Shown here: piece by piece, positions 48,521-57,215 of the stretch | Position numbering within the stretch: the first letter of the stretch is position 1 | Layout of the letters: each line of letters starts with the position of its first letter | Source of the DNA: Anaerofilum sp. An201 | Lineage (GTDB): Bacteria; Bacillota; Clostridia; Oscillospirales; Ruminococcaceae | Assembly: GCF_002160015.1 (NCBI RefSeq) | Contig: NZ_NFJT01000018.1 | Coordinates: 1 to 64,000, forward strand | Direction of reading: 5' to 3' | Length of the DNA stretch: 64,000 nt | The notes under the pieces: generated by a model | What the model was told of the DNA's origin: nothing | Database searches by the model: none | The model's input: only the letters and a program-made list of their open reading frames with translations | Translations under genes and position numbers: made by a program

Positions 48521-49798
48521 TCACGGCACGGTGCGCGGAAAGCTGCGCTTGAGCCGGGCGTCCAGCCAGCCGGCTGCCGCCACGCCCACCGCCACCAGCA
48601 CCGCGCCGCGCACCAGCTGGGAGGGCGAATACAGATACCAGCGCGGGCAGCTGGCCACCAGATACAGCCCCAGATAGCAGCGCACCGGGTGCGCGCGGTC
48701 CAGCCGGCAGCCCCGGCGCAGCAGCGCGGCGGCGCCCAGCGCCAGCAGCACCGTGCCCGGCGCGCCCAGCCAGAAATGGCCGTAGAAGGGCAGCCAGCCG
48801 CCGCCCCAGTTGTGGCTGTTTTCGGCCGCCAGCACGCTGAGGTTGCTGTCCGGCACCGCCGATCCAAAAACCAGATACAAAAGATACGCCCCCAGCTGCC
48901 CCAGGCGCCCCGCCCAGCCCCACACGGCTTCCAGCCGCCGGATGGACAGGCCCGACTGGTAGGCAAAATAGGCGGTGTCGTTGGCGAGGCGGCGTTCGGC
49001 CAGGGCTTCCAGCGCCTCGCGCAGCGCCCCCGGCTGCCAGCTGGCCGCGCCGCGGAACATCCCCGCCAGCGTGAGCAGCACCAGCCCGGCCGCCGCCGCG
49101 GCCAGCATCGTGCGCACCGTCAGGCGGTGCAGCAGCAGGTACAGCCCCCACACGATGGCCGCCTGCATGACGGTGATGCGCTCGCCGTACACAAGGCTGT
49201 GCAGGCAGTAGAGGCCCGACGCCGCCCCCAGCAGCGCCAGCTGCCCCGGCCGCCGCCCGCACACCGACAACCCCACCACCAGCACGATGACGGCATATTC
49301 ATACAGGGTGCTGCCGCTGCCGCGCACCCCGAAGGCGGAGCTGCGGTAGAACAGCACCGGCGCCAGCGCGATATAGGCCGCGCAGGGGGCGCTCAGCAGC
49401 GGGTTTCCGGCGCTTTTCCGGGAAAAGACGGCGAGGTCGGGCCTGTGCGCCCCCGGCAAAACCGCCGTCAGCGCCGCCCAGAACAGCAGCACCACCCCCG
49501 CCCCGCTCAGCAGCTCGGCGCGGGAGTAGCGGGCGAAGATGGCGGGCACCGCGTCCGGCTTCCAGTAGACGGCGGCGGCCACGCTGTAGTGGAAATACAG
49601 CAGCAGCCCCGCCACCACCAGCAGCGGAAAGTGCCGCCGCACCCGCACCGCCGTCCAGAGCGGCAGCGCCGTGAGCAAAACGCCCGCCGCCGCCAGCTGG
49701 CCGTTCGACACCGCGCCCTGCGCCGCCAGCATGCACCACACGGCCGCGGCCAGCGCCACCGCCGCCGCGCCCGCGTCAGCTGCCCGTATGCCGCGCAT
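48521..49798 (-). CDS. O-antigen polymerase-like membrane protein
   Basis: 425 aa, about 11 helices with a large periplasm-type loop (SDNSLSV...NWGGGWLPFYGHFWLGAPG region). FGVRGSGSTLYEYAVIVLV and SLVYGERITVMQAAIVWGLY resemble Wzy-type oligosaccharide repeat polymerases, which vary too much for certain assignment. Position between flippase and glycosyltransferases supports the role. ATG 49798 is inside the end of the upstream glycosyltransferase gene (23-bp overlap). Confidence 0.7.
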   Translation of the reverse strand: MRGIRAADAGAAAVALAAAVWCMLAAQGAVSNGQLAAAGVLLTALPLWTAVRVRRHFPLLVVAGLLLYFHYSVAAAVYWKPDAVPAIFARYSRAELLSGAGVVLLFWAALTAVLPGAHRPDLAVFSRKSAGNPLLSAPCAAYIALAPVLFYRSSAFGVRGSGSTLYEYAVIVLVVGLSVCGRRPGQLALLGAASGLYCLHSLVYGERITVMQAAIVWGLYLLLHRLTVRTMLAAAAAGLVLLTLAGMFRGAASWQPGALREALEALAERRLANDTAYFAYQSGLSIRRLEAVWGWAGRLGQLGAYLLYLVFGSAVPDSNLSVLAAENSHNWGGGWLPFYGHFWLGAPGTVLLALGAAALLRRGCRLDRAHPVRCYLGLYLVASCPRWYLYSPSQLVRGAVLVAVGVAAAGWLDARLKRSFPRTVP

Positions 49799-50906
49799 CG
49801 CTCCGCCCCCTCTCCCACGCCGCCCACACCTGGCGGCACATGTCCTCCAGGTCGCCGCAGGCCACCGCCCGCCCGTTTTCGTCCAGCGTCTCCCGCGCGC
49901 CGCCGGTGTCGTAGGTGACCACCGGCGTGCCGCAGGCCGCCGCCTCAAGGTTCACGGTGGGGAAGGTGTCGGCCCGGGTGGGGTTCACGAACACATCCGC
50001 TGCCGTGTACAGGGCGGCCAGCTCCCTCGGGTCCTCCACCGGCCCCAGCGCCAGCACCCCGGCCGGCGCCTGTTTTTGCTGCGCCGGCGACAGCCCCACC
50101 GCCGCCACCGCCCACTCGCTGCCCAAAAGGCCCGCCAGGCGGTATACGTCGGCAAGGCCCTTGTCGGGGCCCCAGCTGCCCGCCGCCGCCAGCGCCAGCT
50201 TTTTGTCTTCCAGGCCGTACCGGCGGCGGAAATCCCCGGCGGTGGGCCGAAAGATGCGCTTGTCCACCTGGTTCGGCACCACCCGGCGGGGGTATTCGGC
50301 CAGAAAGCCGGCCGCCGCCTGCCGTTCCAGCCAGCGGCAGGGAAACAGCAGCGTCATGTTCTCCACCCCGCAGAAGGCGGCCCGTTTGCGCGCAAAGTTG
50401 CGGCGGCTCCTGTCGGCCACCAGACTGGCCGGATAGGACCGGCGCAGCGGGCACTCCCCGCACCCGGTGCGCCAGCGATTGCAGTTTGCGGGCAGGAAAT
50501 GGGCGCAGTGGCCGGTGAAGGCCCAGCAGTCGTGCAGGGTCCAGAAGATGCGCTTTCGGCAGGTTTTCAGGTAGGAAAACAACATCTCCACGTTGATGTA
50601 ATACCCGTGGAGATTGTGCATCCAGATGATGTCGGGGTCGTACCGGCGCACCTTGTCCAGGAAGCGCCGGGTGGCGCCGCGCCCGGCAAAGCCGTGGGCG
50701 TCGTCCAGGCGGGTGGCGGCGGCGTGCAGCCATGCCTCGGCGGCGGTGCCGATGCGCCAGGTGTCCACGTCCGGGCAGCTGCGCGCGTCCCCGCGCCCGT
50801 AGGCCAGCACACACTCGTGCCCGGCCGTCTGCAATCGGCGGCAGGCGGCCGCTGCGATCCGCCCGGTGCTGCCGCCCGCCGTCACGTTGAGGAACAGGTA
50901 TTTCAA
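49776..50906 (-). CDS. Glycosyltransferase family 4
   Basis: 376 aa. GT-B fold: N-terminal MKYLFLNVTAGGSTGRIAAA, YDPDIIWMHNLHGYYINVEM, TLHDCWAFTGHC with cysteine-rich CGECPLRRSYPAS; C-terminal GSWGPDKGLADVYRLAGLL and DVFVNPTRADTFPTVNLEAA (the E-x7-E type donor site). It adds one sugar to the lipid-linked repeat unit; sugar identity unknown. Overlaps neighbours by 4 and 23 bp. Confidence 0.9.
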   Translation of the reverse strand: MKYLFLNVTAGGSTGRIAAAACRRLQTAGHECVLAYGRGDARSCPDVDTWRIGTAAEAWLHAAATRLDDAHGFAGRGATRRFLDKVRRYDPDIIWMHNLHGYYINVEMLFSYLKTCRKRIFWTLHDCWAFTGHCAHFLPANCNRWRTGCGECPLRRSYPASLVADRSRRNFARKRAAFCGVENMTLLFPCRWLERQAAAGFLAEYPRRVVPNQVDKRIFRPTAGDFRRRYGLEDKKLALAAAGSWGPDKGLADVYRLAGLLGSEWAVAAVGLSPAQQKQAPAGVLALGPVEDPRELAALYTAADVFVNPTRADTFPTVNLEAAACGTPVVTYDTGGARETLDENGRAVACGDLEDMCRQVWAAWERGRSDARHTGS

Positions 50907-52111
50907 GGCGTTTTCTTCCCTTCTTCCCGCAGCGCCTCCAGCATCCGTTCCAGACGCGACAGATGGCGCTCGGCGGTGAACTCCTGTTCAAAGTATGCCC
51001 GGCCGCGCCGCCCGCAATCCGCGAAATCCTGCGGGCGGCGCACAAAATCGGCCAGCAGGGCGGCAAATCCCGCCTCGTCCCCCGCCGGCACGCACCGCCC
51101 GCAGCCGCTCTGTTCGATCACCTGCCTGCCCGCGCCGTCGATGGCGGCCAGCACCGGCTTGCCCGCCGCGAGGTAGGTCTGCAATTTCCCGGGCAATGTC
51201 TGGCCGATCATATCCCCGCCCCGCAGCGCCAGCAGGCAGGCGTCGGCCCGGCGGTAGAAGCCGCCGGTGCGCTCGGGCGGGCAGCTGCCGTGGAACTGCA
51301 CCGCCTCGCCCAGATCGAGCTGCCGCGCCAGCGCTTTGCACCGCTCCAGCTCGCTGCCGCCGCCCACGATGTGCAGCGTCCATCCGCCCCGCGCAAGGCG
51401 GGCGCAGGCGCGCAGCAGCAGGTCCACCTGCTGCACCTTGCCCACGTTGCCGATGAACAGAAAATCGATGTGGCCGTTCGGCGGTTTCACCGGCAGCGTT
51501 TCGGGCAGCGGCGCGTACTGGTACAGCAGCGGGAGGCGCCCGGCGTCCAGCCCGGCTGTGCGCACGAGATACTCCCGGAACGGCTCCGACGACACCGCCA
51601 CGAGGTCGCACCGGCGGTAGATCCAGCGGCTGAGCCTGGCCACCGTGCCGAACAGCAGCCCGCCCTCCTCGAACCCCATCGCCTTCACGCTCTCCGGCCA
51701 CAGGTCCATACAATACAAAAACAGCGGTTTGTGATACCGCTGTTTGAGCCGGATGGCGGGAATGGCCATCGTGACAGGCGACACCTGCCAGACATAGATC
51801 GCGTCGAAGTCCCGCCAGCGCAGAAAACCGGCCGCCAGCCAGCCGGACACCGCAAAGGACAGATAGTTCAAGCTGCGCCACACCGGCCCGGTGCGCCGCG
51901 CGATGGTGGACACCCGGTACACCTGCGCGCCCTCGTACACCTCGCGGCGGCGGCGAAACCAGCGGTATTCGCGCGGGATGCGGCCGGTGGTGTAGTCGGG
52001 CAGGCCGGTGAGCACCGTGACCCGGTGCCCCCTCTGCACCAGCCGGCGCACAAGGTCGTTGACGGCGTAGATGTCGGGGGCAAAGCACTGGGTCACGATC
52101 AGCAGTTTCAT
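50903..52111 (-). CDS. Glycosyltransferase family 4 (WbuB-like)
   Basis: 402 aa. KLLIVTQCFAPDIYAVNDLV, VTVLTGLPDYTTGRIPREYR, YCMDLWPESVKAMGFEEGG and FLFIGNVGKVQQVDLLLRAC match the WbuB/Cps-type GT4 group; the donor site is LPGKLQTYLAAGKPVLAAID. The WPES motif is typical of amino-sugar transferases (known of close families), so an N-acetylated sugar is plausible. Overlaps the next gene by four bases. Confidence 0.9.
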   Translation of the reverse strand: MKLLIVTQCFAPDIYAVNDLVRRLVQRGHRVTVLTGLPDYTTGRIPREYRWFRRRREVYEGAQVYRVSTIARRTGPVWRSLNYLSFAVSGWLAAGFLRWRDFDAIYVWQVSPVTMAIPAIRLKQRYHKPLFLYCMDLWPESVKAMGFEEGGLLFGTVARLSRWIYRRCDLVAVSSEPFREYLVRTAGLDAGRLPLLYQYAPLPETLPVKPPNGHIDFLFIGNVGKVQQVDLLLRACARLARGGWTLHIVGGGSELERCKALARQLDLGEAVQFHGSCPPERTGGFYRRADACLLALRGGDMIGQTLPGKLQTYLAAGKPVLAAIDGAGRQVIEQSGCGRCVPAGDEAGFAALLADFVRRPQDFADCGRRGRAYFEQEFTAERHLSRLERMLEALREEGKKTP

Positions 52112-52118
52112 GGGCGCA

Positions 52119-52796
52119 TCAAACCTCCAGAATGGGGGCGGGGGCCGCGGCGCGTCCCTCGCGGTAGCCGGCGCGGGACAGCACCGTCCGCACCGTGCGG
52201 CATGCCAGATGCAAATCCTGCGCGGGGCCGAGGCGGCGCAGATACTCGCGGTCCAGATGCAGCTTTTCGTAGTTGTCCAGCAGGTCGCGCCCGCTCACCT
52301 GCGCAAGGCCGGTGATGCCGGGACGCACCTGGTACACCCCATACCAGCGCCGCAGCAGGCGCATCTCGCGCTCGGTCCAGACCAGCGGGCGCGGGCCGAC
52401 CAGGCTCATCTCGCCGCGCAGCACGTTGAACAGCTGGGGCAGCTCGTCCAGACTGGCGCGGCGCAGGATGCGGCCCAGCGGGGTGATGTACCGATGCGCG
52501 TCGTCCAGCTGGGAGGTGGCGCAGCTGCGGGGGGCGGCGGCATGCATGGTGCGGAACTTGTACAGCCGGAAGCTGCGGTAGCCGATCCCCACCCGCGGCT
52601 GACAGAACAGCACCGGTTCTGCGGGGGATTCCAGCTTGATGGCCAGGGCCACCAGCACCATCACCGGAGCGGCGGCCGTGAGCAGCAGCGCGGCGGCGAG
52701 GGTGTCGAAGGCGCGCTTGCAGCCCAGATACAGCTTCTGGGTGCGGTCCAGCCGCACCTGATACGGAAGGGGCATCTGTTTATATGTGCGTTTCAA
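52119..52796 (-). CDS. Polyprenyl-phosphate sugar-1-phosphate transferase (priming)
   Basis: 225 aa. One membrane helix (DTLAAALLLTAAAPVMVLVA) and the bacterial sugar transferase domain: VLFCQPRVGIGYRSFRLYKF then RTMH, LRRASLDELPQLFNVLRGEM and SLVGPRPLV, PGITGLAQVSGRDLLDNYEK. It loads the first sugar phosphate on undecaprenyl phosphate and starts the polymer. The start is taken as TTG 52796, nine bases after AGGAG; the alternative ATG at 52775 lacks a site. First gene of the operon. Confidence 0.92.
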   Translation of the reverse strand: MKRTYKQMPLPYQVRLDRTQKLYLGCKRAFDTLAAALLLTAAAPVMVLVALAIKLESPAEPVLFCQPRVGIGYRSFRLYKFRTMHAAAPRSCATSQLDDAHRYITPLGRILRRASLDELPQLFNVLRGEMSLVGPRPLVWTEREMRLLRRWYGVYQVRPGITGLAQVSGRDLLDNYEKLHLDREYLRRLGPAQDLHLACRTVRTVLSRAGYREGRAAAPAPILEV

Positions 52797-52846
52797 TCTG
52801 AATTTCTCCTTTCAAAGTCGCCCGCAACGGGCGCTTTCCCTTTGTG

Positions 52847-52875
52847 ATTGTAGGGTAGAAAAGAGGTGTTTTCAA
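52847..52875 (-). promoter_or_regulatory. Exopolysaccharide operon promoter
   Basis: Minus strand TTGAAA (52870-52875), 17 bp, TACAAT (52847-52852). A GCCCGTTGCGGGC hairpin (about 52820-52832) lies in the leader. Confidence 0.7.
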
Positions 52876-52923
52876 CGCTGCGGCAGCATTTTCCATGCAC
52901 CAAATACTGGAAGGCGGGGATAG

Positions 52924-52953
52924 AAAAAAGCGGCAGACCCTGTGGTCTGCCGC
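52924..52953 (-). terminator. Terminator for transcription arriving from the right
   Basis: GCGGCAGACC/GGTCTGCCGC, loop CTGT, with A6 giving T6 on the minus strand. It shields the polysaccharide operon from the DUF4097 operon. Confidence 0.8.
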
Positions 52954-52975
52954 TTTGGCCTGCCGAAAAAATGGT

Positions 52976-53250
52976 TTTTGCGGGGTTTGTGCGGGCCGGG
53001 GGCTTTCCCCTCATCAGTCACGCTTTGCGTGACAGCTTCCCCCCCCAGGGGGAAGCCAACGGTACGGCAAGCCTTCCCCTGGCAGGGGAAGGTGCCCCCG
53101 ACAGGGGGCGGATGAGGTCGAAGCCCTCCCGCCGCACAGAGCCTGCCCGCTTACTGAATCGTGCTTTTGCGGGGGATCGTGTGAACCGGGGGCTTTCCCC
53201 CTCATCAGTCACGCTTTGCGTGACAGCTTCCCCCCAGGGGGAAGCCTTCC
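52976..53250. repeat. Compound cluster of dispersed-repeat modules
   Basis: Holds a left module reversed (CTCATCAGTCACGC...GGGGGAAGCC, 53011-53058), a right module reversed (GCCTTCCCCTGGCAGGGGAA..., about 53070-53130), and a second near-identical left module (53199-53250). About 80 bp (TTTTGCGGGG...GACAGCTTCCCCCC) is thereby repeated directly at 52976-53054 and 53165-53238. The 500 bp 52797-53297 contain no gene. Confidence 0.7.
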
Positions 53251-53297
53251 CGCTGCTTGGAAACACACACAGGTCCCGGCAAAGGCGATCCGGTCTG

Positions 53298-54191
53298 TCA
53301 GCTGAAATTCACCGTGATGCTGCCCATCTCGGTCTCCAGATCGAACATCGGCGTGCCGGAGCCGTTTTTCTGGCGGGTCCCGGAGCCGAATTCCTGCCCG
53401 TCGATGGTCACGCTGCCCATCTCGGTCTCGATCTGCCAGCCGTACTGCTGCGGGCGGGGAATGTTCAGCTCGATGCCGCCCATCTCGGTGTCGGCCTCGG
53501 TGTATCCCGGCAGATCGCCGGTGAAGGTCACATCCCCCATCTCGGCGCTGAAAGAAGCGCTCTGTGCGGTGGTGTCGGTGATCACGATGCTGCCCAGCTC
53601 GGCGTCCGCCTCCAGCTTCTCCAGCGTGAACCCGCCGGCCTGGATGCTGGCCATCTCACTCTGCAGCTTGAGCGCCCTGGTGCTGTCGGGCGGGAGGATC
53701 AGCTCGGCCTTTGCATTTTTCGGCACCTGCGCCCCGTGCAGATCGGTGCACAGGTCGATCTCCAGCCATCCCTCGTCCGTTCTCCAGCGGACCCAGTTTT
53801 CCTGGATGTTCTGCACGCGCAGCACCGGCTCGCTGCCCGGCTCGCCCGCCTTCACCACCAGCTCGCACAATCCGGTCTCCACGTCGAACCGGTCGGCGGC
53901 GGACAGCGCATATTCGGTCCAGCCGTCGACTTCGATGGGAGAGGAAACCGAGCTGTCTGTGCCCGGTTGAGAGGATACGCCGGAGGGGACGGAAACCGGA
54001 CTGTCCGCTCCCTGCTGGGGGGAGAAGCTGGAGGGCGCGTGCGCGTCCCACCGTTCCACCCGCAGCATGCCGTTCTGCACCACCATGCTGGAGGGACGCC
54101 CGCCCATCGCAAAGGCTGCCACGCTCAGCACCACGCCCATACACAGCACGCCGGCGCCGGCCGCCAGAATCATCTTTTCCACACGCTTCAT
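53298..54191 (-). CDS. DUF4097 membrane-anchored beta-repeat protein
   Basis: 297 aa. An N-terminal membrane anchor (MILAAGAGVLCMGVVLSVAA), a Ser/Pro linker, then a DUF4097 right-handed beta repeat with rungs such as LEADAELGSIVITDTTAQSA, FSAEMGDVTFTGDLPG, TEMGGIELNI and IETEMGSVTIDG. Such proteins sit at the membrane surface in PadR/DUF1700/DUF4097 operons linked to envelope stress (known association). Third gene of that operon, 29 bp after the DUF1700 gene. Confidence 0.88.
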   Translation of the reverse strand: MKRVEKMILAAGAGVLCMGVVLSVAAFAMGGRPSSMVVQNGMLRVERWDAHAPSSFSPQQGADSPVSVPSGVSSQPGTDSSVSSPIEVDGWTEYALSAADRFDVETGLCELVVKAGEPGSEPVLRVQNIQENWVRWRTDEGWLEIDLCTDLHGAQVPKNAKAELILPPDSTRALKLQSEMASIQAGGFTLEKLEADAELGSIVITDTTAQSASFSAEMGDVTFTGDLPGYTEADTEMGGIELNIPRPQQYGWQIETEMGSVTIDGQEFGSGTRQKNGSGTPMFDLETEMGSITVNFS

Positions 54192-54220
54192 TCGTCACAC
54201 TTCCTTTCTCTGCTCTTGGT

Positions 54221-54772
54221 TTATTCGTTGATCCATCGTTCCATTTTTGCAAAACCGCGGCGCAGCCAGCCAAAAGCGGCCCGCAGCAGCACCCATACGC
54301 CGCCGCTCCACACGATGCCCAGGCCCAGCACCGCCAGCGAAATGCCCGCCAGCAGCAGCGCGTCCATGCCGGCCGCCGCGATCTGGAACAGGGACAGCAC
54401 CGTGCACACCAGGCCCACCAGCGCCATCACGACACCGGCAACGGCAAACCCGAACACGCCGCCCAGAATGCCCAGCAGGAGGGGCGCGGCCACCAGTGCG
54501 ATCAGCACCACCACGAGGATGCGCTCCACCCTGTGCGAACCGGGCCGCGGCGGCGGACTCCAGGTGCGCCGCCCCATCGGAGCGCCTGCGGTGGCGTGGA
54601 TCTGGGCGGCCAGCTGCTCGGGGCTGCCCAGATCGGCCAGCACCGCCTGCTCGTTCTCCGGGCCGGCCTCCTCCAGATATTCACGGTAATAGGTCATGGC
54701 GCTGTCGCGCTCTTCATACGGCAGATCGGCCAGAAGCTGTTCCAGCCGCTGCAAAAACTCTTGTTTTGTCAT
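54221..54772 (-). CDS. DUF1700 membrane protein
   Basis: 183 aa. The N-terminal MTKQEFLQRLEQLLADLPYE then EERDSAMTYYREYLEEAGPE is the DUF1700/HAAS helical domain, followed by four predicted membrane helices (IALVAAPLLLGILGGVFGFA and on). Starts within the PadR stop (ATGA, 54769-54772). Family members work with PadR regulators in membrane-stress responses; mechanism unresolved. Confidence 0.9.
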   Translation of the reverse strand: MTKQEFLQRLEQLLADLPYEERDSAMTYYREYLEEAGPENEQAVLADLGSPEQLAAQIHATAGAPMGRRTWSPPPRPGSHRVERILVVVLIALVAAPLLLGILGGVFGFAVAGVVMALVGLVCTVLSLFQIAAAGMDALLLAGISLAVLGLGIVWSGGVWVLLRAAFGWLRRGFAKMERWINE

Positions 54773-55086
54773 GATTCCACCTCATTAAATAGCACGGTGT
54801 GCACCTTTTTTTCATACTCCAGCCACTCCTGCCGGTACCTCGCCAGCTGCCCGCGTCCCTGCTCGGTGATGTGGTAATACCGGCGGTTCCGTCCGGCATA
54901 GGCCTGGTCGTAGGTCTCCAGGCAGCCGTCCTTTTGCAGCCGCCGCAGCACCGGGTACAGTGTGCTCTCGCTCACCGCCATCACATGCCTCACGTCCTGG
55001 GTGATCTTGTAGCCGTATGTGTCTTCGTTGCTGGCCACGCTCAGCACCAGTGCGTCCAAAAGCGCCGCGCCTGTATTGAATGCCAT
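54769..55086 (-). CDS. PadR family transcriptional regulator
   Basis: 105 aa. PadR winged HTH: ALLDALVLSVASNEDTYGYK then ITQDVRHVMAVSESTLYPVL, RRLQKDGCLETYDQAYAG and RRYYHITEQGRGQLARYRQE. First gene of the DUF1700/DUF4097 operon and likely its autorepressor. AAGGAGGCG precedes the ATG. A palindrome overlaps the promoter -10. Confidence 0.93.
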   Translation of the reverse strand: MAFNTGAALLDALVLSVASNEDTYGYKITQDVRHVMAVSESTLYPVLRRLQKDGCLETYDQAYAGRNRRYYHITEQGRGQLARYRQEWLEYEKKVHTVLFNEVES

Positions 55087-55134
55087 CTGCGTATCGCCTC
55101 CTTTGGATCACCGTCCAATATTGTTCCTTTTCTT

Positions 55135-55165
55135 ATATTATATGCAATATAATATAAAATGTCAA
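55135..55165 (-). promoter_or_regulatory. PadR operon promoter and palindromic operator
   Basis: Minus strand TTGACA (55160-55165), 17 bp, TATAAT (55137-55142). ATATTATA (55135-55142) and TATAATAT (55148-55155), 5 bp apart, form a perfect inverted repeat over the -10. Confidence 0.8.
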
Positions 55166-55190
55166 TATAGTATTATACAAATTTGCAGGC

Positions 55191-55226
55191 AAAAAAACAG
55201 CGCCTTCCACAAATGGGAAGGCGCTG
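55191..55226 (-). terminator. Terminator of the 149-aa lipoprotein gene
   Basis: CAGCGCCTTCC/GGAAGGCGCTG with A7 before it (T7 on minus). Inverse of the hairpin at 36906-36934. Confidence 0.75.
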
Positions 55227-55307
55227 ACCGGCTGTTGCTATCGTTGGCGGACTTGCGAAATGGGAAGCGCCCCGCCGCACAAAGCGAATCGTCTGCTGGA
55301 CAGCCCA

Positions 55308-55345
55308 ACAGCCCGGCGGCAGGGCCGCCGGGCTGTATTTGTTTG
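55308..55345. terminator. Hairpin just past the lipoprotein stop
   Basis: ACAGCCCGGCGG/CCGCCGGGCTGT, 5-nt loop; ATTTGTTT follows on the plus strand only. Between 55227 and 55307 nothing is seen. Confidence 0.55.
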
Positions 55346-55348
55346 ACG

Positions 55349-55798
55349 TTATTCAGCCAGGGAATTGCTTATTTCATGAAAATAGGAAACCTTCCCGTCT
55401 CGATCCAGTTCTATCTGGCCGGAAAAATCCACGCTTTCGCCGTTTAGATCCACCGTAACCGTATAGGTATAGGTTTCCCCGCCGCCTTCTAACGCAACTT
55501 CTTTTACGACGGTCTCCACGCCTTTTTCTGCACACAGCTTATCGTACTTATACGGTGTGCGGTTGGCTTTCAAGCTCTCCAGCACATCCTCACTGACCAG
55601 CGCGCCAAAAATCGCATCATATGTTTCGCCGTATGCCTGTGCATCAGAAGCGGAAGAATACCGGCCTTCGTAATCGCTGGTATAATAGTTCGTCAGGAAT
55701 TCTTCTGCTGTATCCGTGTTCGTCTGTGCAGCGCAGCACACCATCAAAAAGGCGCACAGCACCAGCACCATTATGGAGAGTACCCTTCCAATTTTCAT
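55349..55798 (-). CDS. Small lipoprotein of unknown function
   Basis: 149 aa. Lipobox LMVCC (Cys near 21) after a hydrophobic signal, then an acidic domain with TAEEFLTNYYTSDYEGRYSS and strands ending SYFHEISNSLAE. The shape (helix, Tyr-rich, then beta strands) recalls NTF2-like lipoproteins but no firm match was made. GGAGACTGC precedes the ATG. GC is somewhat lower than the neighbours. Stand-alone gene. Confidence 0.65.
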   Translation of the reverse strand: MKIGRVLSIMVLVLCAFLMVCCAAQTNTDTAEEFLTNYYTSDYEGRYSSASDAQAYGETYDAIFGALVSEDVLESLKANRTPYKYDKLCAEKGVETVVKEVALEGGGETYTYTVTVDLNGESVDFSGQIELDRDGKVSYFHEISNSLAE

Positions 55799-55913
55799 AC
55801 GCAGTCTCCCTTCATCCCCAAGCTCCGCTCAGGAAAAACTTATATCCATTTACCATCAGTCTTTAGCTTGTTTCAAACCCTTTTCTTCCACATTTGTCAA
55901 GTATTTTTATCTA

Positions 55914-57080
55914 TTACGTATACGAATTTTCCACCGTCATCACACACTCCCAATGCGGGTTCTCCTTTTTGGCCAGCGCGGCCACCTCGGCTTTCAGGCG
56001 GCAGACGGGCATCTCGAAGTCGTGCGGCACCACCAGGTCGAAGATCAGGTTGGTATGGGTGTGGCCGGGCACCATCCGCAGGTCGTGGATGGTCAGGCGG
56101 GGGTCGATGGATTTCACCGCGCGCGCCAGATAGTCGCGGGCATAGGCGGTCTGGCCGTCGCCGGTGACGATGGGGTCGTAGTGGATGATGACGTGCAGGC
56201 CGTCCTGCGCCAGAAAGCGGCGCTCGATCTGGTCGATGATGTCGTGGCTGCGCAGCACGTCGCCGGCGGCGTCCATCTCCACATGCAGGCTGGCGAACCG
56301 CCGGCCGGGACCGTAGTCGTGCACGATCAGGTCGTGGATGCCCAGCACGCCCGGGTATTCGCGGGTGACCTCCAGGATGTGGGCCACCAGCTCGGGGTCG
56401 GGCGCCTGGCCCAGCAGCGGCGCGATGGCGTCCTTGACCAGGCCCCAGCCGCTGTACAGGATGAACAGCGCCACCGCGAGGCCCATCCAGCCGTCCAGCT
56501 GCCAGTGGAAGGCCATCTGCAGCAGGGTGGCGGCGAGCACCGCGCCGGTGCTGATGACGTCGTTGCGGCTGTCGGCGGCGGTGGCCTCCAGCGCGGGAGA
56601 GGCGATCAGACGGCCGAGCTTGCGGTTGAAGGCGGCCATCCACAGCTTGACGAGGATGGACACCGACAAGATCACCACCGGCAGCACACCGGCCTCGATG
56701 GGCGCGGGATGGAGGATCTTTTCCACGCTGCTCTTCACCAGCTCGAGGCCGATCAGCAGGATCATCACGCTCACCGCCAGGCCCGACAGGTATTCGGTGC
56801 GCCCGTGGCCGTAGGGGTGCTCGGCGTCGGCGGGCTTGGCCGACATACGGAAGCCCAGCAGGGTGATGATGCTGGACGATGCATCGGACAAATTGTTCAC
56901 GGCATCGGCCGAGATGGCTACGCTGCCGGTGACGATGCCGGCCAGGAACTTGAAGCCGCACAGCAGCAGGTTGCACACGATGCCCACCGCACCGGCCATG
57001 TTGCCGCAGGCCGTGCGGGATTCGGGGCGGGACACATCGGGGTAGCCGCGCACAAAGCGGCGCAGCAGGAATTCGGTCAT
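55914..57080 (-). CDS. Cation diffusion facilitator, Mn-type signature
   Basis: 388 aa. Six helices and a C-terminal cytoplasmic ferredoxin-like domain (HIVIHYDPIVTGDGQ... region). The metal site in TM2 reads N62-x3-D66 (VNNLSD) and in TM5 D170-x3-D174 (DSRND). The DxxxD in TM5 replaces the HxxxD of zinc CDFs and is the mark of the Mn2+/Fe2+ group. It would export Mn2+ in exchange for protons. AAAGGAGAAAT precedes the ATG. ACTTGGCA/AGTTGGCA direct repeats lie in its upstream region (57122-57160). Confidence 0.87.
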   Translation of the reverse strand: MTEFLLRRFVRGYPDVSRPESRTACGNMAGAVGIVCNLLLCGFKFLAGIVTGSVAISADAVNNLSDASSSIITLLGFRMSAKPADAEHPYGHGRTEYLSGLAVSVMILLIGLELVKSSVEKILHPAPIEAGVLPVVILSVSILVKLWMAAFNRKLGRLIASPALEATAADSRNDVISTGAVLAATLLQMAFHWQLDGWMGLAVALFILYSGWGLVKDAIAPLLGQAPDPELVAHILEVTREYPGVLGIHDLIVHDYGPGRRFASLHVEMDAAGDVLRSHDIIDQIERRFLAQDGLHVIIHYDPIVTGDGQTAYARDYLARAVKSIDPRLTIHDLRMVPGHTHTNLIFDLVVPHDFEMPVCRLKAEVAALAKKENPHWECVMTVENSYT

Positions 57081-57215
57081 GGATGATTTCTCCTTTCAGT
57101 AAACAAAGCAATTTTTATACAACTTGGCATATCATATTCCGCGCACCGGGAAGTTGGCACAAAGGAAACCCGCCCTTCGCGCCGGTGGCGTTTTGGGGCG
57201 GGATGTGCTATACTT

